A DNA stretch of 64,000 bases from Bradyrhizobium septentrionale (GCF_011516645.4 NZ_CP088285.1:9504501-9568500), one strand, 5' to 3'. Positions 1-10,010 are shown, numbered from the stretch's first letter. Translations and numbers: made by a program. Notes: a model not told the origin generated them from the sequence alone.

Positions 1-20
1 CCCAGGTAGTAAACTTGCGC

Positions 21-626
21 TCACCGCTCATCGGGGCCAAGCTCCCTCACCAGGACGGCCGGATTTCCCGCGACGATCGAAAACGGCGGAACATCCCTAG
101 TCACGACCGCACCGGCCGCGACAACGGCGCCCTGCCCCACCGTGACGCCGCGCAAAACCATTGCACCGGCCCCAATCCAGGCATCATCGCAAATCCGGAC
201 AGGACGCTCGTCAAGCGAGATGTCGCGCGGATGGCCGCGCGTGAAAATCTGTTTGACTTGCTGATGCCGCTCCGCTGCGCGCAGCGGATGCGTGAGGCTG
301 TCGAAGACGTTCGCCGAATGCGAGATGAGAACACGGTCTCCGATTTCGATGGACACCGCGGACCAGATCCGTGTCCCCTCTCCAACATAGCACCACTCGC
401 CGATCCGCACCTCACCGCCATGAGCGAACGTCATAAGCTCTCCGAGAATCCGGCTGTGGCTTCCAACCACGATCCTGTCGGTGTCGCCGACGATGTTCTT
501 AACTCTCGCGCTAGTGCCAAGCACCGCTCCGTCCTGCAGCCGGCAGGTGGCACGGCCGATCAACCGCTGGACGAGATAGTCGAAATTGCGGCCGGTTAAT
601 CGCTGGATCAGGAAATCGAGATTCAT
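21..626 (-). CDS. hexapeptide-repeat O-acyltransferase
   Basis: A left-handed beta-helix acyltransferase of the WbbJ/xenobiotic acyltransferase type, probably acetylating a sugar of a surface polysaccharide in the cytoplasm with acetyl-CoA. Hexapeptide turns run through the middle ([25 protein letters not shown]) and C-terminal half ([23 protein letters not shown] without interruption in the protein), ending in the usual AGNPA close to the C-terminus. The 201-residue length is normal. ATG 626 is chosen (MNLDFL); the longer reading from 695 only adds 23 unremarkable residues. It is the last gene of the minus-strand polysaccharide block, 130 bp after the glycosyltransferase. Acceptor unknown. 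Confidence 0.85.
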   Translation of the reverse strand: MNLDFLIQRLTGRNFDYLVQRLIGRATCRLQDGAVLGTSARVKNIVGDTDRIVVGSHSRILGELMTFAHGGEVRIGEWCYVGEGTRIWSAVSIEIGDRVLISHSANVFDSLTHPLRAAERHQQVKQIFTRGHPRDISLDERPVRICDDAWIGAGAMVLRGVTVGQGAVVAAGAVVTRDVPPFSIVAGNPAVLVRELGPDER

Positions 627-756
627 GCGGCTTACGGAAAGCGAGCCAGTTGGCCGGCGATCCGGGCCCGCAAGTCCGGCCACCTCAACCCGCAAGTCAT
701 GTCATCACCCCATATTTTCAGCATCGGGCCATCCCGCAAGCTCCCGCTACGATGGT

Positions 757-1854
757 CTAGCACGGCCCAATCCGCGCGACGAGATCGATAAACTGTGCCC
801 ATTGCGAGGCCTTGCTGTAGGTCTCCTGCACGCGCCTCCTACCGGCTACGGCGATCCCAGCCCAATGTGGCCAATCCTGCAGGCTGCTTGAAATTACCTC
901 GGTGGCCCTTTCAGCAGCGTCGTAGGTGCGCATCGTGACGCCATCCTCCATCCCCTCCGGATAATTGCCGGCGTCCGACACGAGCAGCGACCCGCAGCCC
1001 ATCGCCTCGAAGCAGCGCATGTTGCCGCGATCGTTGCCGGCCATGTCGATTGCGCCGTTGAGCACGATCTTCGCCGATCCGAACAACTCGTAGAGGTCCC
1101 TGCCGAACAGCGGCAACCTCGCGATCCGCGCGATGGCTTCGGGACGCCGGTGCTTCCCCAGCGGCAATAATCGTCCGACCGGGCTTTCGGCGAGCCGCGT
1201 CAGCCGCGACGCATCGAGGCGGAACACGATGTTGCGATCAGCCGCCAGCGCCGCGACCTGTTCAAGGGCCCTGCCCCGCGCGCTGTGGTGCCGCGAATAT
1301 CCACCGACAAACGCCACGTCGATCGGCCGTTCGCCGTGGCCGTATTGCTCCATCACCGGATCGACCGCGGGGTAGAACAGCTCCGCGCGGCACCCCTTGC
1401 TGCGCCAGGCTTCGAGGATCGAAGGGAAGTTTCCAAGCACCGCGCCATAGGCGGTCAGGTCGGCATTTCCGGAGGGTGCCGCGCGCCAGCACAATGTCTT
1501 CTTCACGCAGCCGGGAAGCTTTGCGACGAACGCGCTCGGATAGCGCACCGGATCGAGATTGTAGAACACCTCGGTTCCGTGATGCTCGATCTGCGCAAGC
1601 AGGATTGCCTCGAGCGTCGGCGTCCCCTTGATGCCGTGCTCATGCGCCCATCGGCGCTGCAGCACTTCGTCGTCGCCGTTGGTGAAGAAGGTTTCGGGTG
1701 CGCCGTCGAGCACCGGCTTGAGGAAATGCGCCGCGCCAAAGCGATCGTGCAGGAACACGTCGCGCCGCGCCGCGAAGGTCGATGCCTTTGCCGCGAGCTG
1801 GTTCAGCCGCGGCAGATAGGACGGATAGAGACCGCTGTTCTGGAACAGACGCAT
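757..1854 (-). CDS. CgeB-like family glycosyltransferase
   Basis: A 365-residue protein resembling the CgeB/Glyco_trans_1_2 group of GT-B glycosyltransferases. The C-terminal domain carries the typical acidic-glycine block NMRCFEAMGCGSLLVSDAG (around residues 280-298), which in this family binds the nucleotide sugar, and the N-terminal half has a loose Rossmann-like pattern. The neighbours (flippase, asparagine synthetase-like gene, acyltransferase) point to assembly of a capsular, exo- or O-polysaccharide. The ATG lies 3 bp after the stop of the upstream amidotransferase gene, so the two are surely co-transcribed and probably translationally coupled. Donor and acceptor sugars cannot be told from sequence. 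Confidence 0.8.
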   Translation of the reverse strand: MRLFQNSGLYPSYLPRLNQLAAKASTFAARRDVFLHDRFGAAHFLKPVLDGAPETFFTNGDDEVLQRRWAHEHGIKGTPTLEAILLAQIEHHGTEVFYNLDPVRYPSAFVAKLPGCVKKTLCWRAAPSGNADLTAYGAVLGNFPSILEAWRSKGCRAELFYPAVDPVMEQYGHGERPIDVAFVGGYSRHHSARGRALEQVAALAADRNIVFRLDASRLTRLAESPVGRLLPLGKHRRPEAIARIARLPLFGRDLYELFGSAKIVLNGAIDMAGNDRGNMRCFEAMGCGSLLVSDAGNYPEGMEDGVTMRTYDAAERATEVISSSLQDWPHWAGIAVAGRRRVQETYSKASQWAQFIDLVARIGPC

Positions 1855-1857
1855 TGC

Positions 1858-3696
1858 TTACGCGGACCTCGCCAACATCCATTTCATGTTCAGATACGGC
1901 CAGATCCGGCCGACGGATTCCCAACCCCAGCTTTGCGATGCCGTCAAGCGGCCGACCGCCTTTCGAAGCGGCACCTCGTCGACGAACTCGGCAAATGCCG
2001 GGACCTTCCGATCGAGCAGCTCTGTGGTCCAGCCGGCCAACGGACCGTTCAGCCATTCCGGCATCGGCGAATTGAATCCGACCTTGCGGCGCGCGGTGCG
2101 GATGCTCTCGGGCATCAGGTTTGCCATCGCCTGCCGCGCCACCACCTTGGTCATGCCGTCGGCCGATTTGCTCGTTTCCGGCAGCGCCATCGTGTAGGTG
2201 ACCAGCCGCCAGTCCATGAACGGCATCCGGACCTCGATCCCGTGCGCCATCGAGAGCCGGTCGAAATTGCGAAGAATGGTGGGCAACGTGGTCGAGTGAA
2301 ACATGCGGTAGAGGCGCCGGTTCAGCGCCCCCCACGCGCCCGGCATTTCGTCATCCTCGGCGACCAGCCGCAACGGTGCGGGCATCGCCGCCGCGCCGCC
2401 GCGCAGGAAGTAATACCCCTGCCGCCTGATCATCTGCGCCCGCAAGAAATCGATGCCGCGCTGCGCCAGCTTCGATCGTGACGTGAGCGCGGCCGCTGCG
2501 TTCCGGATCCGGAATGCGGTCGACTGCCCCTCCTGCATGTAGGCGCCCATCAATTCATCCGCGCCGTGGCCGTCAAGCGACACGGTGACGTTCTGGCGCC
2601 GGAGTTCGCGATAGATCAGCCACGGCGCGCTCGGCAGCCCAATATAGACGTCGTCATTGTCGTCGAGGATCCGGTCGATGTCGGTGAGCGCATCAGAGCG
2701 GCCGATCTCGAGAAAGCTCGGCGCCACCTCGGCCCACGCGGCCGCTTCCTCCGCCATCGGCCGCTCGTCGTTGCTGTCGCCGGGAAAGGTCGCGACAAAG
2801 GCGTGCCGCCAGGCGGTGCTGTCGCGCGGCCCCATGCCGGCCTTCTCATGCGCCGACATGGTGCAGATCACCGCGGACGAGTCGAAGCCGCCGGACAGGC
2901 AAGTCCCGATCGGAACGTCGCTGCGCATGCGCAAGGCCACGGAATCCTGAAACAGTTCGCGAAAGCGCGCCACGCGTTCGGCCTCGCTAGCCGGGACATC
3001 AGGCAGGTGATCCACGGTCCGCCACCAGCGGCGCACCTGCACCTTGCCCTGGCGCAGCCACATGCAGTGGCCGCCCTGCAGGCGGCGCAGTTGCGCGAAC
3101 AGGGTCCGCTCGCTGCCTTCGATCCCGAACGGATCAAGCAACAGCCGCCGCGCCACATCGATGTCGAGCGATGTCTCGATCAGTCCGCTCCGCGCCAGCG
3201 CCCGCTGCTCGGACGCGAACACGAACCGCTCGGACGACAGCGCATAGAGCATCGGCTTGATGCCGAAACGGTCGCGCGCAAGGAACAGATCATCCGTGGC
3301 GGTGTCGTAGATCGCCAGCGCCCACATGCCGTTGAAGCGCAGCAGCATGTCCTCGCCCCACGCCTGCCAGGCGGCAAGGATCACTTCGGTATCGGACTGG
3401 CTGCGGAACACCGCGCCCTTCGCCTCGAGCTCGCGGCGCAATTCGAGGAAGTTATAGATCTCGCCATTGTAGACGATCACATGGCGGCCATCGCCTGATT
3501 GCATCGGCTGATAGCCGCCCTCGCCGGGATCGATGATGGCGAGCCGGCGATGGCCGAAGGCGAGGTTTCGCTTGGCGTTGAACCAGATGCCCTCGCCGAA
3601 CGGACCGCGATGCGCGATCAGACTGGTGAGCCGCGAGATCTCGGCCGGCTCCACGGCGGAGCCGCGCAGATTGACGATGCCTGCGATACCACACAT
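1858..3696 (-). CDS. asnB: asparagine synthase (glutamine-hydrolysing) family protein
   Basis: A 612-residue AsnB-type amidotransferase. The start is fixed by MCGIAGIV: Cys2 becomes the N-terminal nucleophile of the class II glutaminase domain (residues 1 to about 210). The synthetase domain follows with the pyrophosphate loop SGGFDSS and the GHGADELMGAY segment. Free AsnB makes asparagine from aspartate, glutamine and ATP, but members within polysaccharide clusters often amidate sugar acids or act on unknown carboxylates, and that is equally possible here. The open frame extends 185 codons upstream, but that part overlaps the flippase in another frame and is not coding. Its ATG begins 2 bp after the flippase stop. 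Confidence 0.9.
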   Translation of the reverse strand: MCGIAGIVNLRGSAVEPAEISRLTSLIAHRGPFGEGIWFNAKRNLAFGHRRLAIIDPGEGGYQPMQSGDGRHVIVYNGEIYNFLELRRELEAKGAVFRSQSDTEVILAAWQAWGEDMLLRFNGMWALAIYDTATDDLFLARDRFGIKPMLYALSSERFVFASEQRALARSGLIETSLDIDVARRLLLDPFGIEGSERTLFAQLRRLQGGHCMWLRQGKVQVRRWWRTVDHLPDVPASEAERVARFRELFQDSVALRMRSDVPIGTCLSGGFDSSAVICTMSAHEKAGMGPRDSTAWRHAFVATFPGDSNDERPMAEEAAAWAEVAPSFLEIGRSDALTDIDRILDDNDDVYIGLPSAPWLIYRELRRQNVTVSLDGHGADELMGAYMQEGQSTAFRIRNAAAALTSRSKLAQRGIDFLRAQMIRRQGYYFLRGGAAAMPAPLRLVAEDDEMPGAWGALNRRLYRMFHSTTLPTILRNFDRLSMAHGIEVRMPFMDWRLVTYTMALPETSKSADGMTKVVARQAMANLMPESIRTARRKVGFNSPMPEWLNGPLAGWTTELLDRKVPAFAEFVDEVPLRKAVGRLTASQSWGWESVGRIWPYLNMKWMLARSA

Positions 3697-3698
3697 GT

Positions 3699-5252
3699 CT
3701 AGGCGGCCTTGAAGGGCAAGAAACGGGTGATGATGATGCGGAGGTCCCGCCAGCAGACGGCACGATAGGGACCAAGCTGCGACATGGCGATGGCGGCAAC
3801 GAAGATCGCCCCCGCCGAGACGCCGTAGAGCGACACCACATACCACCATGACGGCGCGTGGTCGAATGAGGTGTGGCCAAGCTGGGAGCGCAGCGCCAGC
3901 GCAACGGCGATCCCGGTGCCGAGCGGGACGAGGACGAAATGCAGCATCCGCGACCACATGGCTGAAAGCCTGAAGGTCCGCCGCAACAGCAGCACCGTGG
4001 TGACCATCTGCGCGACCATCCCGACGCAGGTGCTCCAACCGGCCGCCTGCCAGCCGAAATACGGCAATGCGACGGCGCTGGTCGCCAGCGTGAAGACACC
4101 GGTGACGAGCGAGATCAGCGCGTTGGAACTGGAGCGCCCCTGCGACAGCAGATAGAACGCAAACACGTTGGCGCAGGACCCCAATATCCCGCTGATCGCG
4201 AGCACCACCAGCACCAGCTGCGCCTCGGCCGCCACCTCGGCGCCGGTCCATCGATACAGCAGTGCGCCTGCGACCGGGATCAGGCCGCCGAGCGCGCTCG
4301 CGGAAAGCACATTGAGAATCCAGGACGAGCGAAGCAGCAGGTCGACCTTGCGATCGTCATCCTCCTTCTGCAGCGTGCTGAAGAACGGGAACAGGATCTC
4401 GCCGACCTTCAGCACACCGATATAGACCGCCTCCTCCAGCCGCTGCGCGACACTGTAGAAGCCGACGAATTGCGGCTGCAGCAGCGCGCCGAGCAGATAG
4501 CGGTCCGCCTGGCCGGCGAACAGCGCGCCGCTTTGCGCGGCAACCTGCCAGCCGCCAAGCTTAACCAGTGCACGCAGCGCGCTGCGATCAAGCGCCGGCC
4601 GTGCCAGCCAGTCACCGATCGCGTGCCGCGACCAGGCGACGGCCATCAGGAAATTCGTTGCGAAGCCCAATGCCTGACAGCCGAGGAAGGTCGAGGCGCG
4701 CGGCGCATGCGGGATCAGCAGCAGCATCGACATCGTCGTTACCACCGTGCCTGTGATGCTGATCGACGCGATCCGCCGATAATCCTGGCGCGCCGTGAAC
4801 AGCGAGAGGAAGACCGCAAACAGGCACTGGCACAGCCAGCCGGCGCCAGCCAATGCAAAGGCAAGCCCGAGGTCGTCGCCAGCCGGACCACCTAGGTGAA
4901 ATCCCAATCGTGCGAGCGGCGCGCCCACAAGGCCGAGCACTACCGCGATCAGGCCGCCCACGACGAGGGCGAGCGCAAGGGCGGTCGCAAAAAATCGCCG
5001 CGCCTCGTCGCGATCGGGCGGTTCCAATCGTTGCGCGAGCTCGCGCGTCGTGGAGAGGCCGAGCGCGTTGCTGAACATCAGCGCGGGCGCGACACACGCT
5101 GTCACCAGGCCGGCAACGCCGAACGCGGCGAGGCCAAGGCGGAAAATCACGAATGGCAGGATCGCGAGGTTGAGCAGCACCGCGACCGCAAAGGCAGTCG
5201 CGTTCCATGCCGAGTTGCCGAGCAGATGGGATGGACCTTTCTTCACCGCCAT
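3699..5252 (-). CDS. polysaccharide flippase (Wzx/MATE-like lipopolysaccharide biosynthesis protein)
   Basis: A 517-residue integral membrane protein with about 12-14 hydrophobic segments and the arrangement of Wzx/PST flippases of the MOP superfamily, which turn undecaprenyl-linked repeat units across the inner membrane. The N-terminus (MAVKKGPSHLLGNSAWNA) enters directly into the first membrane helix near residue 17. It is first in the visible minus-strand block flippase - asnB-like - glycosyltransferase - acyltransferase, with only 2 bp before the next start. The family is clear from topology and context; the exact glycan is not. Confidence 0.85.
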   Translation of the reverse strand: MAVKKGPSHLLGNSAWNATAFAVAVLLNLAILPFVIFRLGLAAFGVAGLVTACVAPALMFSNALGLSTTRELAQRLEPPDRDEARRFFATALALALVVGGLIAVVLGLVGAPLARLGFHLGGPAGDDLGLAFALAGAGWLCQCLFAVFLSLFTARQDYRRIASISITGTVVTTMSMLLLIPHAPRASTFLGCQALGFATNFLMAVAWSRHAIGDWLARPALDRSALRALVKLGGWQVAAQSGALFAGQADRYLLGALLQPQFVGFYSVAQRLEEAVYIGVLKVGEILFPFFSTLQKEDDDRKVDLLLRSSWILNVLSASALGGLIPVAGALLYRWTGAEVAAEAQLVLVVLAISGILGSCANVFAFYLLSQGRSSSNALISLVTGVFTLATSAVALPYFGWQAAGWSTCVGMVAQMVTTVLLLRRTFRLSAMWSRMLHFVLVPLGTGIAVALALRSQLGHTSFDHAPSWWYVVSLYGVSAGAIFVAAIAMSQLGPYRAVCWRDLRIIITRFLPFKAA

Positions 5253-5557
5253 GCCCGCTTTCGGTCCATCGCTTCGATATGCCTCAAGTGCCTATTCCAT
5301 AAGGGCAAAACCCATTCGGCTCGGCGACGGGCTAGCAGCCGCCGGGGTGATTGTCGAGGGTTGGCAGCTGGTAATGCCGGCGAGCAGGCCCGGCTCCGGC
5401 CCAAATCCGTCCAAGGGACGAACCGATCTCCACGGAACCATGGCTGGTCGTTTCCAGCCCGGTCCGGCGTCCGGGTAACAGTTGGAAAGGTCAGCCAAAT
5501 TGTCTAAGGCAGATAGGCAGTAGCCCGAGAGCGGCCCGCCAAACAAGAGGTGTCTCA
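5253..5557. other. 305-bp divergent intergenic region
   Basis: The space lies between the flippase (minus) and the CoA-transferase (plus) and must hold both promoters. I see no repeat, RNA or short gene with a convincing start. A ribosome-binding site (AAGAGG, 5545-5550) precedes the CoA-transferase ATG. Confidence 0.5.
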
Positions 5558-6751
5558 ATGCCCTTTCCCCGCGCATCCCAAGCCCTGTCCCGTTTCACCG
5601 TGCTGGATTTGACCCGGGTCCGATCTGGGCCGACCTGCGTGCGCCAGCTCGCCGACTGGGGTGCCAACGTCATCAAGATCGACGCGCTGCTCGAGGACGG
5701 CGGCGGCGAGCAGCCGGGCGGCCCCCGCGGCGGGTCCGACTTCCAGAACCTGCATCGCAACAAGCGCGCCATGACCTTGAACCTGAAAGACCCCAGGGGG
5801 CTCGAGGTGTTCAAGCGGCTGGCCGAACAGGCAGATGTCGTGGTCGAAAACTTCCGGCCGGACGTCAAGGCCAAGCTCGGTATCGACTATGAGAGCATCC
5901 GCAAGATCAATCCGCGGATCGTCTATGGCAGCATCTCCGGCTTCGGCCAGGACGGCCCCTATCACAAGCGCCCGGGGTTCGATCAGATCGCGCAGGGCAT
6001 GGGCGGCCTGATGTCGGTGACCGGCGCGCCCGGCGAGGGGCCGATGCGGGTCGGCATTCCCGTGGCTGACCTCACCGCGGGCCTGTTCTGTGCGCTCGGC
6101 ATCCTCACCGCGCTGCTGGAGCGCGATGTTTCCGGCGAAGGCCAATGGGTGCAGACCTCGCTGCTGCAGGCGCAGATCTTCATGCTGGATTTCCAGGCGG
6201 CGCGCTGGCTGATGGAAAAGGAAGTCGCCAAGCAGGCCGGCAACAACCATCCGACCTCGATCCCGACCGGCGTGTTCAAGACCTCCGACGGCTACATCAA
6301 CATTGCCACCACCGGGGGCCGGATCTGGGAGCGCTGCGCGCAGGCGATCGGCGCGCCCGACCTGGTGACCGACCCCGATTACGCGACCGCACCGGCGCGC
6401 TCGAAGAATCGCGACGCGCTCAATGCGCGGATCGACACGCTGACCCAGAAGAAGTCGACCGAGACCTGGGTGCAGGAGCTGAACGCCGCCGGCGTGCCGT
6501 GCGGGCCGATCTATTCGATCGACCAGATGTTCGAGGATGCCCAGGTCAAGCACCTCGGCATGGCCCAGCACGTGCCCAATGACGAGAACCGGCATATCCA
6601 GCTGGTCAGCCAGCCGGTGACGCTGTCGCGGACGCCGAGCAGGATGGCGGCACGCCCGCCGGAATTCGGCGAGCAGACCGAGGAACTGCTGGCCGAATTC
6701 GGCTTCGACAAGGACGAGATCGCCGAGCTCCGGCAGCGCAAGGTCGTCTAG
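5558..6751 (+). CDS. class III CoA-transferase (CaiB/BaiF family)
   Basis: A 397-residue member of the CaiB/BaiF (formyl-CoA transferase) family, which moves CoA between carboxylic acids. Family blocks are visible: an N-terminal VLDLTRVRSGPTC, the RNKRAMTLNLKDPRG segment, VVVENFRPDV, and ISGFGQDGPY. In formyl-CoA transferase the nucleophile is an Asp in the segment after GQxVDVS; here the equivalent stretch reads GQWVQTSLLQAQ, with Gln at the expected Asp/Glu position (by-eye alignment, about residue 203). ATG 5558 has AAGAGG 7 bp upstream. It converges with tctA, only 6 bp away, so both operons run into each other without an obvious terminator. The substrate may be the acid carried by the neighbouring transporter. 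Confidence 0.9.
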   Translation: MPFPRASQALSRFTVLDLTRVRSGPTCVRQLADWGANVIKIDALLEDGGGEQPGGPRGGSDFQNLHRNKRAMTLNLKDPRGLEVFKRLAEQADVVVENFRPDVKAKLGIDYESIRKINPRIVYGSISGFGQDGPYHKRPGFDQIAQGMGGLMSVTGAPGEGPMRVGIPVADLTAGLFCALGILTALLERDVSGEGQWVQTSLLQAQIFMLDFQAARWLMEKEVAKQAGNNHPTSIPTGVFKTSDGYINIATTGGRIWERCAQAIGAPDLVTDPDYATAPARSKNRDALNARIDTLTQKKSTETWVQELNAAGVPCGPIYSIDQMFEDAQVKHLGMAQHVPNDENRHIQLVSQPVTLSRTPSRMAARPPEFGEQTEELLAEFGFDKDEIAELRQRKVV

Positions 6752-6757
6752 CCGCGA

Positions 6758-8269
6758 CTACGCCCGCGCCGGCCGCAACAGGCGCCCGAGACCGACGAAG
6801 GCCTTGTCGATCACCGGCCAGAACAGCAGCACGATCGCCAGCGTCGTGATGGTGCCGACGAGGCCGTTCGACCAGAACACCTTCATGTCGCCGCCGGAAC
6901 CAATCATCGAGAGCCGGAAGGCGTCCTCGGCGCGGTTGCCCAGCACCAATGCGAGGGTGAATGGCGCCAGCGGAATGCCGATCTTCTTGAAGACGTAGCC
7001 GACGACACCGAAGCCCAGCATCAGCCAGATGTCGAACATCGCGTTCTGGATCGCATACGCGCCGATCGCGCAGGACACCACGATCATCGGGGCTACGGCC
7101 GCGAACGGCACCCGCAGGATCGAGGCGAAGATCGGCACGGTGGTCAGCACCAGCACCAGGCCGACGACGTTGCCGAGATACATCGAGGCGATCAGGCCCC
7201 AGACGAAATCCTTGTGCTCGACGAACAGCAGCGGGCCCGGGTTGAGGCCCCACACCATCAGGCCGCCAAGCAGGATCGCAGCAGTGCCCGAGCCGGGAAT
7301 GCCGAGCGCGAGCATCGGCAACAGCGCCGAGGTGCCCGAGGCGTGGGCGGCGGTCTCCGGCGCGAACACGCCCTCGATGCGGCCCTTGCCGAAACTTTCC
7401 GGATCCTTGGCGAAGCGCTTGGCGAGGTTGTAGCCCATGAAGGACGCCGCGATCGCGCCGCCCGGCGTGATCCCGAGCCAGCAGCCGATCACCGACGAGC
7501 GCAGCAGCGTCACCCAGTATTTCGGCAGGTCCTTCCACACCGACAGCACGACGCGCAGGCTGATGCCGGCGGCGTGTCCACGCAGCGCCAGGCGCTCCTC
7601 CATCGTGAGCAGGATCTCGCTGATACCGAACAGGCCGATCACCGCGACGAGGAAGTTGATGCCGCGAAGTAATTCCGCCGAGCCGAAGGTCATGCGCAGC
7701 TGCCCGGACACCGTATCCATGCCGACGCCGGCGAGCAGCAGCCCAAGCGACATCGAGATCACGGTCTTGTGCTTGGCCTCGCGGCCGAGGCCGACGAACG
7801 AGCAGAACGTCAGCAGGTAGACGGCGAAGAATTCCGGCGGGCCGAACTTCAGCGCGAACGACGAGATCATCGGCGCCAGGAAGGTGATCAGGAGCACCGC
7901 GACCAGCGAGCCAATGAAGGACGAGGTGAACGCTGCCGTCAGCGCTTCGGCCGCCCTGCCCTGCTGCGCCATCGGATAGCCGTCGAAGGTGGTCGCGACC
8001 GACCAGGCCTCGCCGGGGATATTGAACAGAATCGAGGTGATGGCGCCGCCGAACAGCGCGCCCCAGTAGATGCAGGACAGCATCACGATGGCGGATGTCG
8101 GATCCATCGTGAAGGTCAGCGGCAGCAGGATCGCGACGCCGTTGGGACCGCCGAGCCCGGGCAGCACGCCGACGAAGATGCCGAGCACGAGGCCGACCAT
8201 CATCAACAGCAGCGTCTTCCACGTCAGCAGGACGGCAAAGCCGTGCAGCAACAGACCGAAGGCTTCCAT
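6758..8269 (-). CDS. tctA: tripartite tricarboxylate transporter large permease (TctA)
   Basis: A 503-residue membrane protein with about 11-12 helices. The TctA signature VGVLPGLGGPNG is near residues 33-44 and the internal second copy (LGIPGSGTAAILLGG) is around residue 325, the two halves being an inverted repeat in this family. With TctB and a periplasmic TctC it forms a secondary carrier driven by ion gradients, typically for citrate, tartrate, terephthalate or other carboxylates. It ends the minus-strand operon tctC - mtnP - mtnA - tctB - tctA, 22 bp after tctB. Overlapping frames on both strands are GC-driven shadows. Confidence 0.95.
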   Translation of the reverse strand: MEAFGLLLHGFAVLLTWKTLLLMMVGLVLGIFVGVLPGLGGPNGVAILLPLTFTMDPTSAIVMLSCIYWGALFGGAITSILFNIPGEAWSVATTFDGYPMAQQGRAAEALTAAFTSSFIGSLVAVLLITFLAPMISSFALKFGPPEFFAVYLLTFCSFVGLGREAKHKTVISMSLGLLLAGVGMDTVSGQLRMTFGSAELLRGINFLVAVIGLFGISEILLTMEERLALRGHAAGISLRVVLSVWKDLPKYWVTLLRSSVIGCWLGITPGGAIAASFMGYNLAKRFAKDPESFGKGRIEGVFAPETAAHASGTSALLPMLALGIPGSGTAAILLGGLMVWGLNPGPLLFVEHKDFVWGLIASMYLGNVVGLVLVLTTVPIFASILRVPFAAVAPMIVVSCAIGAYAIQNAMFDIWLMLGFGVVGYVFKKIGIPLAPFTLALVLGNRAEDAFRLSMIGSGGDMKVFWSNGLVGTITTLAIVLLFWPVIDKAFVGLGRLLRPARA

Positions 8270-8291
8270 GTCTCGAAATCCTGTCGGTTGG

Positions 8292-8834
8292 CTAGCGGCC
8301 GAGAGCCGCTTCGAGCGGCCCCTTCGGCATAATGACGTCGAACGCGACGTCGAAAGTCACGAACATCGCGGCGGTGAAAACGAAGGCGGTCAACAGCGAC
8401 TTCCACAGCGCGATCTTGCCGACCAGGCGCATGAAGGTCGCGATCAGCAGAAAGCTCGCGACATAGAGGCCGAGATACTGGGTGGCGAGGCAGAACAGCA
8501 ATGTCGGCACGAACACCGCCATCACCCGGCGCAGCTGGGCGCGGGTGACGAAGGTCTCGGCGGCCTCCCGGCGCGAGAGGAAGGCGGCGCCGAGGCCATA
8601 GAGGCTGGCGCCGCCGAGGATGACCGAGAGATAGAACGGAAAATAGCCCGGCTGCGGCCCGGTCGAATCCCACGAGGCGCCGGTCCGCCAATTGTCCCAG
8701 CCGAGCACCAAAGCGAGCACAAGCAACAGCAGCGAGACGACGACGTCGACCACGCCGGTGCTGACGACCGCAGGCGAGTTCTCTTCAGGCGCGGTCGGAT
8801 CGTCGACGACGATCTCAATATCGGTATTGGACAT
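8292..8834 (-). CDS. tctB: tripartite tricarboxylate transporter small permease (TctB)
   Basis: A 180-residue TctB (DUF1468) protein with four hydrophobic segments, the usual topology of the small membrane subunit. The start is placed at ATG 8834 (MSNTDIEIVVDD), giving a short acidic cytoplasmic leader before the first helix; the upstream 18 codons look non-coding. It sits between mtnA (72 bp upstream) and tctA, so the transporter operon is split by the two methionine-salvage genes. Confidence 0.9.
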   Translation of the reverse strand: MSNTDIEIVVDDPTAPEENSPAVVSTGVVDVVVSLLLLVLALVLGWDNWRTGASWDSTGPQPGYFPFYLSVILGGASLYGLGAAFLSRREAAETFVTRAQLRRVMAVFVPTLLFCLATQYLGLYVASFLLIATFMRLVGKIALWKSLLTAFVFTAAMFVTFDVAFDVIMPKGPLEAALGR

Positions 8835-8906
8835 GGACGAGACGGTCTCGGTTGCGAGGGCAACGATTGGGATAGCGCGCTGACACAATCACCGTCAATG
8901 CAGCCT

Positions 8907-10010
8907 TCAGCCAACGCCGGAACGTTCGGGAAACGCGCTCGCAAGTGCAGCACGGCTAGCGTTGAGGACGCCGCGCTCGGTAATCAATCCCGTCACCAGC
9001 CTCGCCGGCGTCACGTCGAAGCCGAAATTGGCGACGGAAGAGCCTTCCGGCACCACGCACACGGTCTCGATCCGTCCATCCGCCGTGCGCCCGGTGAGAT
9101 GCGTCACCTCGGCGGCCGCGCGCTGCTCGATCGGAATCTGCCTGATGCCGTCATCGATACGAAAATCGATGGTCGGCGACGGCAGCGCAACATAGAACGG
9201 CACGCTGTTGTCGTGGGCGGCGAGCGCCTTCAGATAAGTCCCGATCTTGTTGCAGACGTCGCCATTGGCGGCGACGCGGTCGGTCCCGACGATCGCGAGA
9301 TCGACCATGCGATGCTGCATCAGATGGCCGCCGGTGTTGTCGGGGATCACGGTGTGCGGCACGCCGTGATGCCCGAGTTCCCAGGCGGTCAGCGAGGCGC
9401 CCTGATTGCGCGGCCGCGTCTCGTCGACCCAGACATGGACCGGAATGCCGCGATCATGCGCCTGGTAGATCGGCGATGTCGCCGTTCCCCAATCCACGGT
9501 TGCAAGCCACCCGGCATTGCAATGCGTCAGCACGTTCACCGGCTCGCCCGGCTGCTTCGTTGCGGCGATTTTCTCGATCAGGCCAAGCCCGTGGCGGCCG
9601 ATATCGCGGTTGATCTCGACATCCTCATCGGCGATCTCGCGGGCGCGGGCATAGGCGGCTTCCGCGCGGGCTGAAGCTGCGAGCGGCGCGAGCGCGCGCT
9701 GCATCTCGTCGATCGCCCACTTCAGATTGATCGCGGTCGGCCGGGTCGCAGCCAGCATCTTGCCGGCGCGGTCCAGCGCCGCGTCGGACGCATCGGCGCG
9801 CATCGCAAGCGCCATGCCATAGGCCGCGGTGGCGCCGATCAGCGGCGCGCCGCGGACAAGCATCGAGCTGATCGCCTCGCCGGCCTCGTCCGCCGTCGTG
9901 AGCCTGGCAACGACGAATTCATGCGGCAGCCGGCGCTGATCGATCGCACCGACCGACCAGCCGTCGGGCTCGAGCCAGATGCTGCGAAAATGCCGTCCAT
10001 CGACCTTCAT
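8907..10010 (-). CDS. mtnA: S-methyl-5-thioribose-1-phosphate isomerase
   Basis: A 367-residue MtnA, converting 5-methylthioribose-1-phosphate to 5-methylthioribulose-1-phosphate. Family blocks are all present: [24 protein letters not shown], the catalytic-cysteine segment [27 protein letters not shown], and the catalytic-aspartate segment [18 protein letters not shown]. The ATG at 10010 overlaps the mtnP stop (ATGA), so the two are translationally coupled; the open frame upstream of 10010 is mtnP in another frame. The later salvage genes (mtnB, mtnC, mtnD, mtnK) are not in the window, so the fate of methylthioribulose phosphate is open. An aldolase-type DHAP shunt elsewhere is one option. 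Confidence 0.96.
   Translation of the reverse strand: MKVDGRHFRSIWLEPDGWSVGAIDQRRLPHEFVVARLTTADEAGEAISSMLVRGAPLIGATAAYGMALAMRADASDAALDRAGKMLAATRPTAINLKWAIDEMQRALAPLAASARAEAAYARAREIADEDVEINRDIGRHGLGLIEKIAATKQPGEPVNVLTHCNAGWLATVDWGTATSPIYQAHDRGIPVHVWVDETRPRNQGASLTAWELGHHGVPHTVIPDNTGGHLMQHRMVDLAIVGTDRVAANGDVCNKIGTYLKALAAHDNSVPFYVALPSPTIDFRIDDGIRQIPIEQRAAAEVTHLTGRTADGRIETVCVVPEGSSVANFGFDVTPARLVTGLITERGVLNASRAALASAFPERSGVG

Noticed and set aside
1858-4251. A 797-residue asparagine synthetase with a 185-residue extension
   Set aside because: The extension overlaps the flippase gene in another frame, and the glutaminase domain needs Cys right after the start Met at 3696.
8070-9674. A 534-codon plus-strand open frame across tctB and mtnA
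   Set aside because: Antisense to two well-supported genes; composition typical of a shadow frame.
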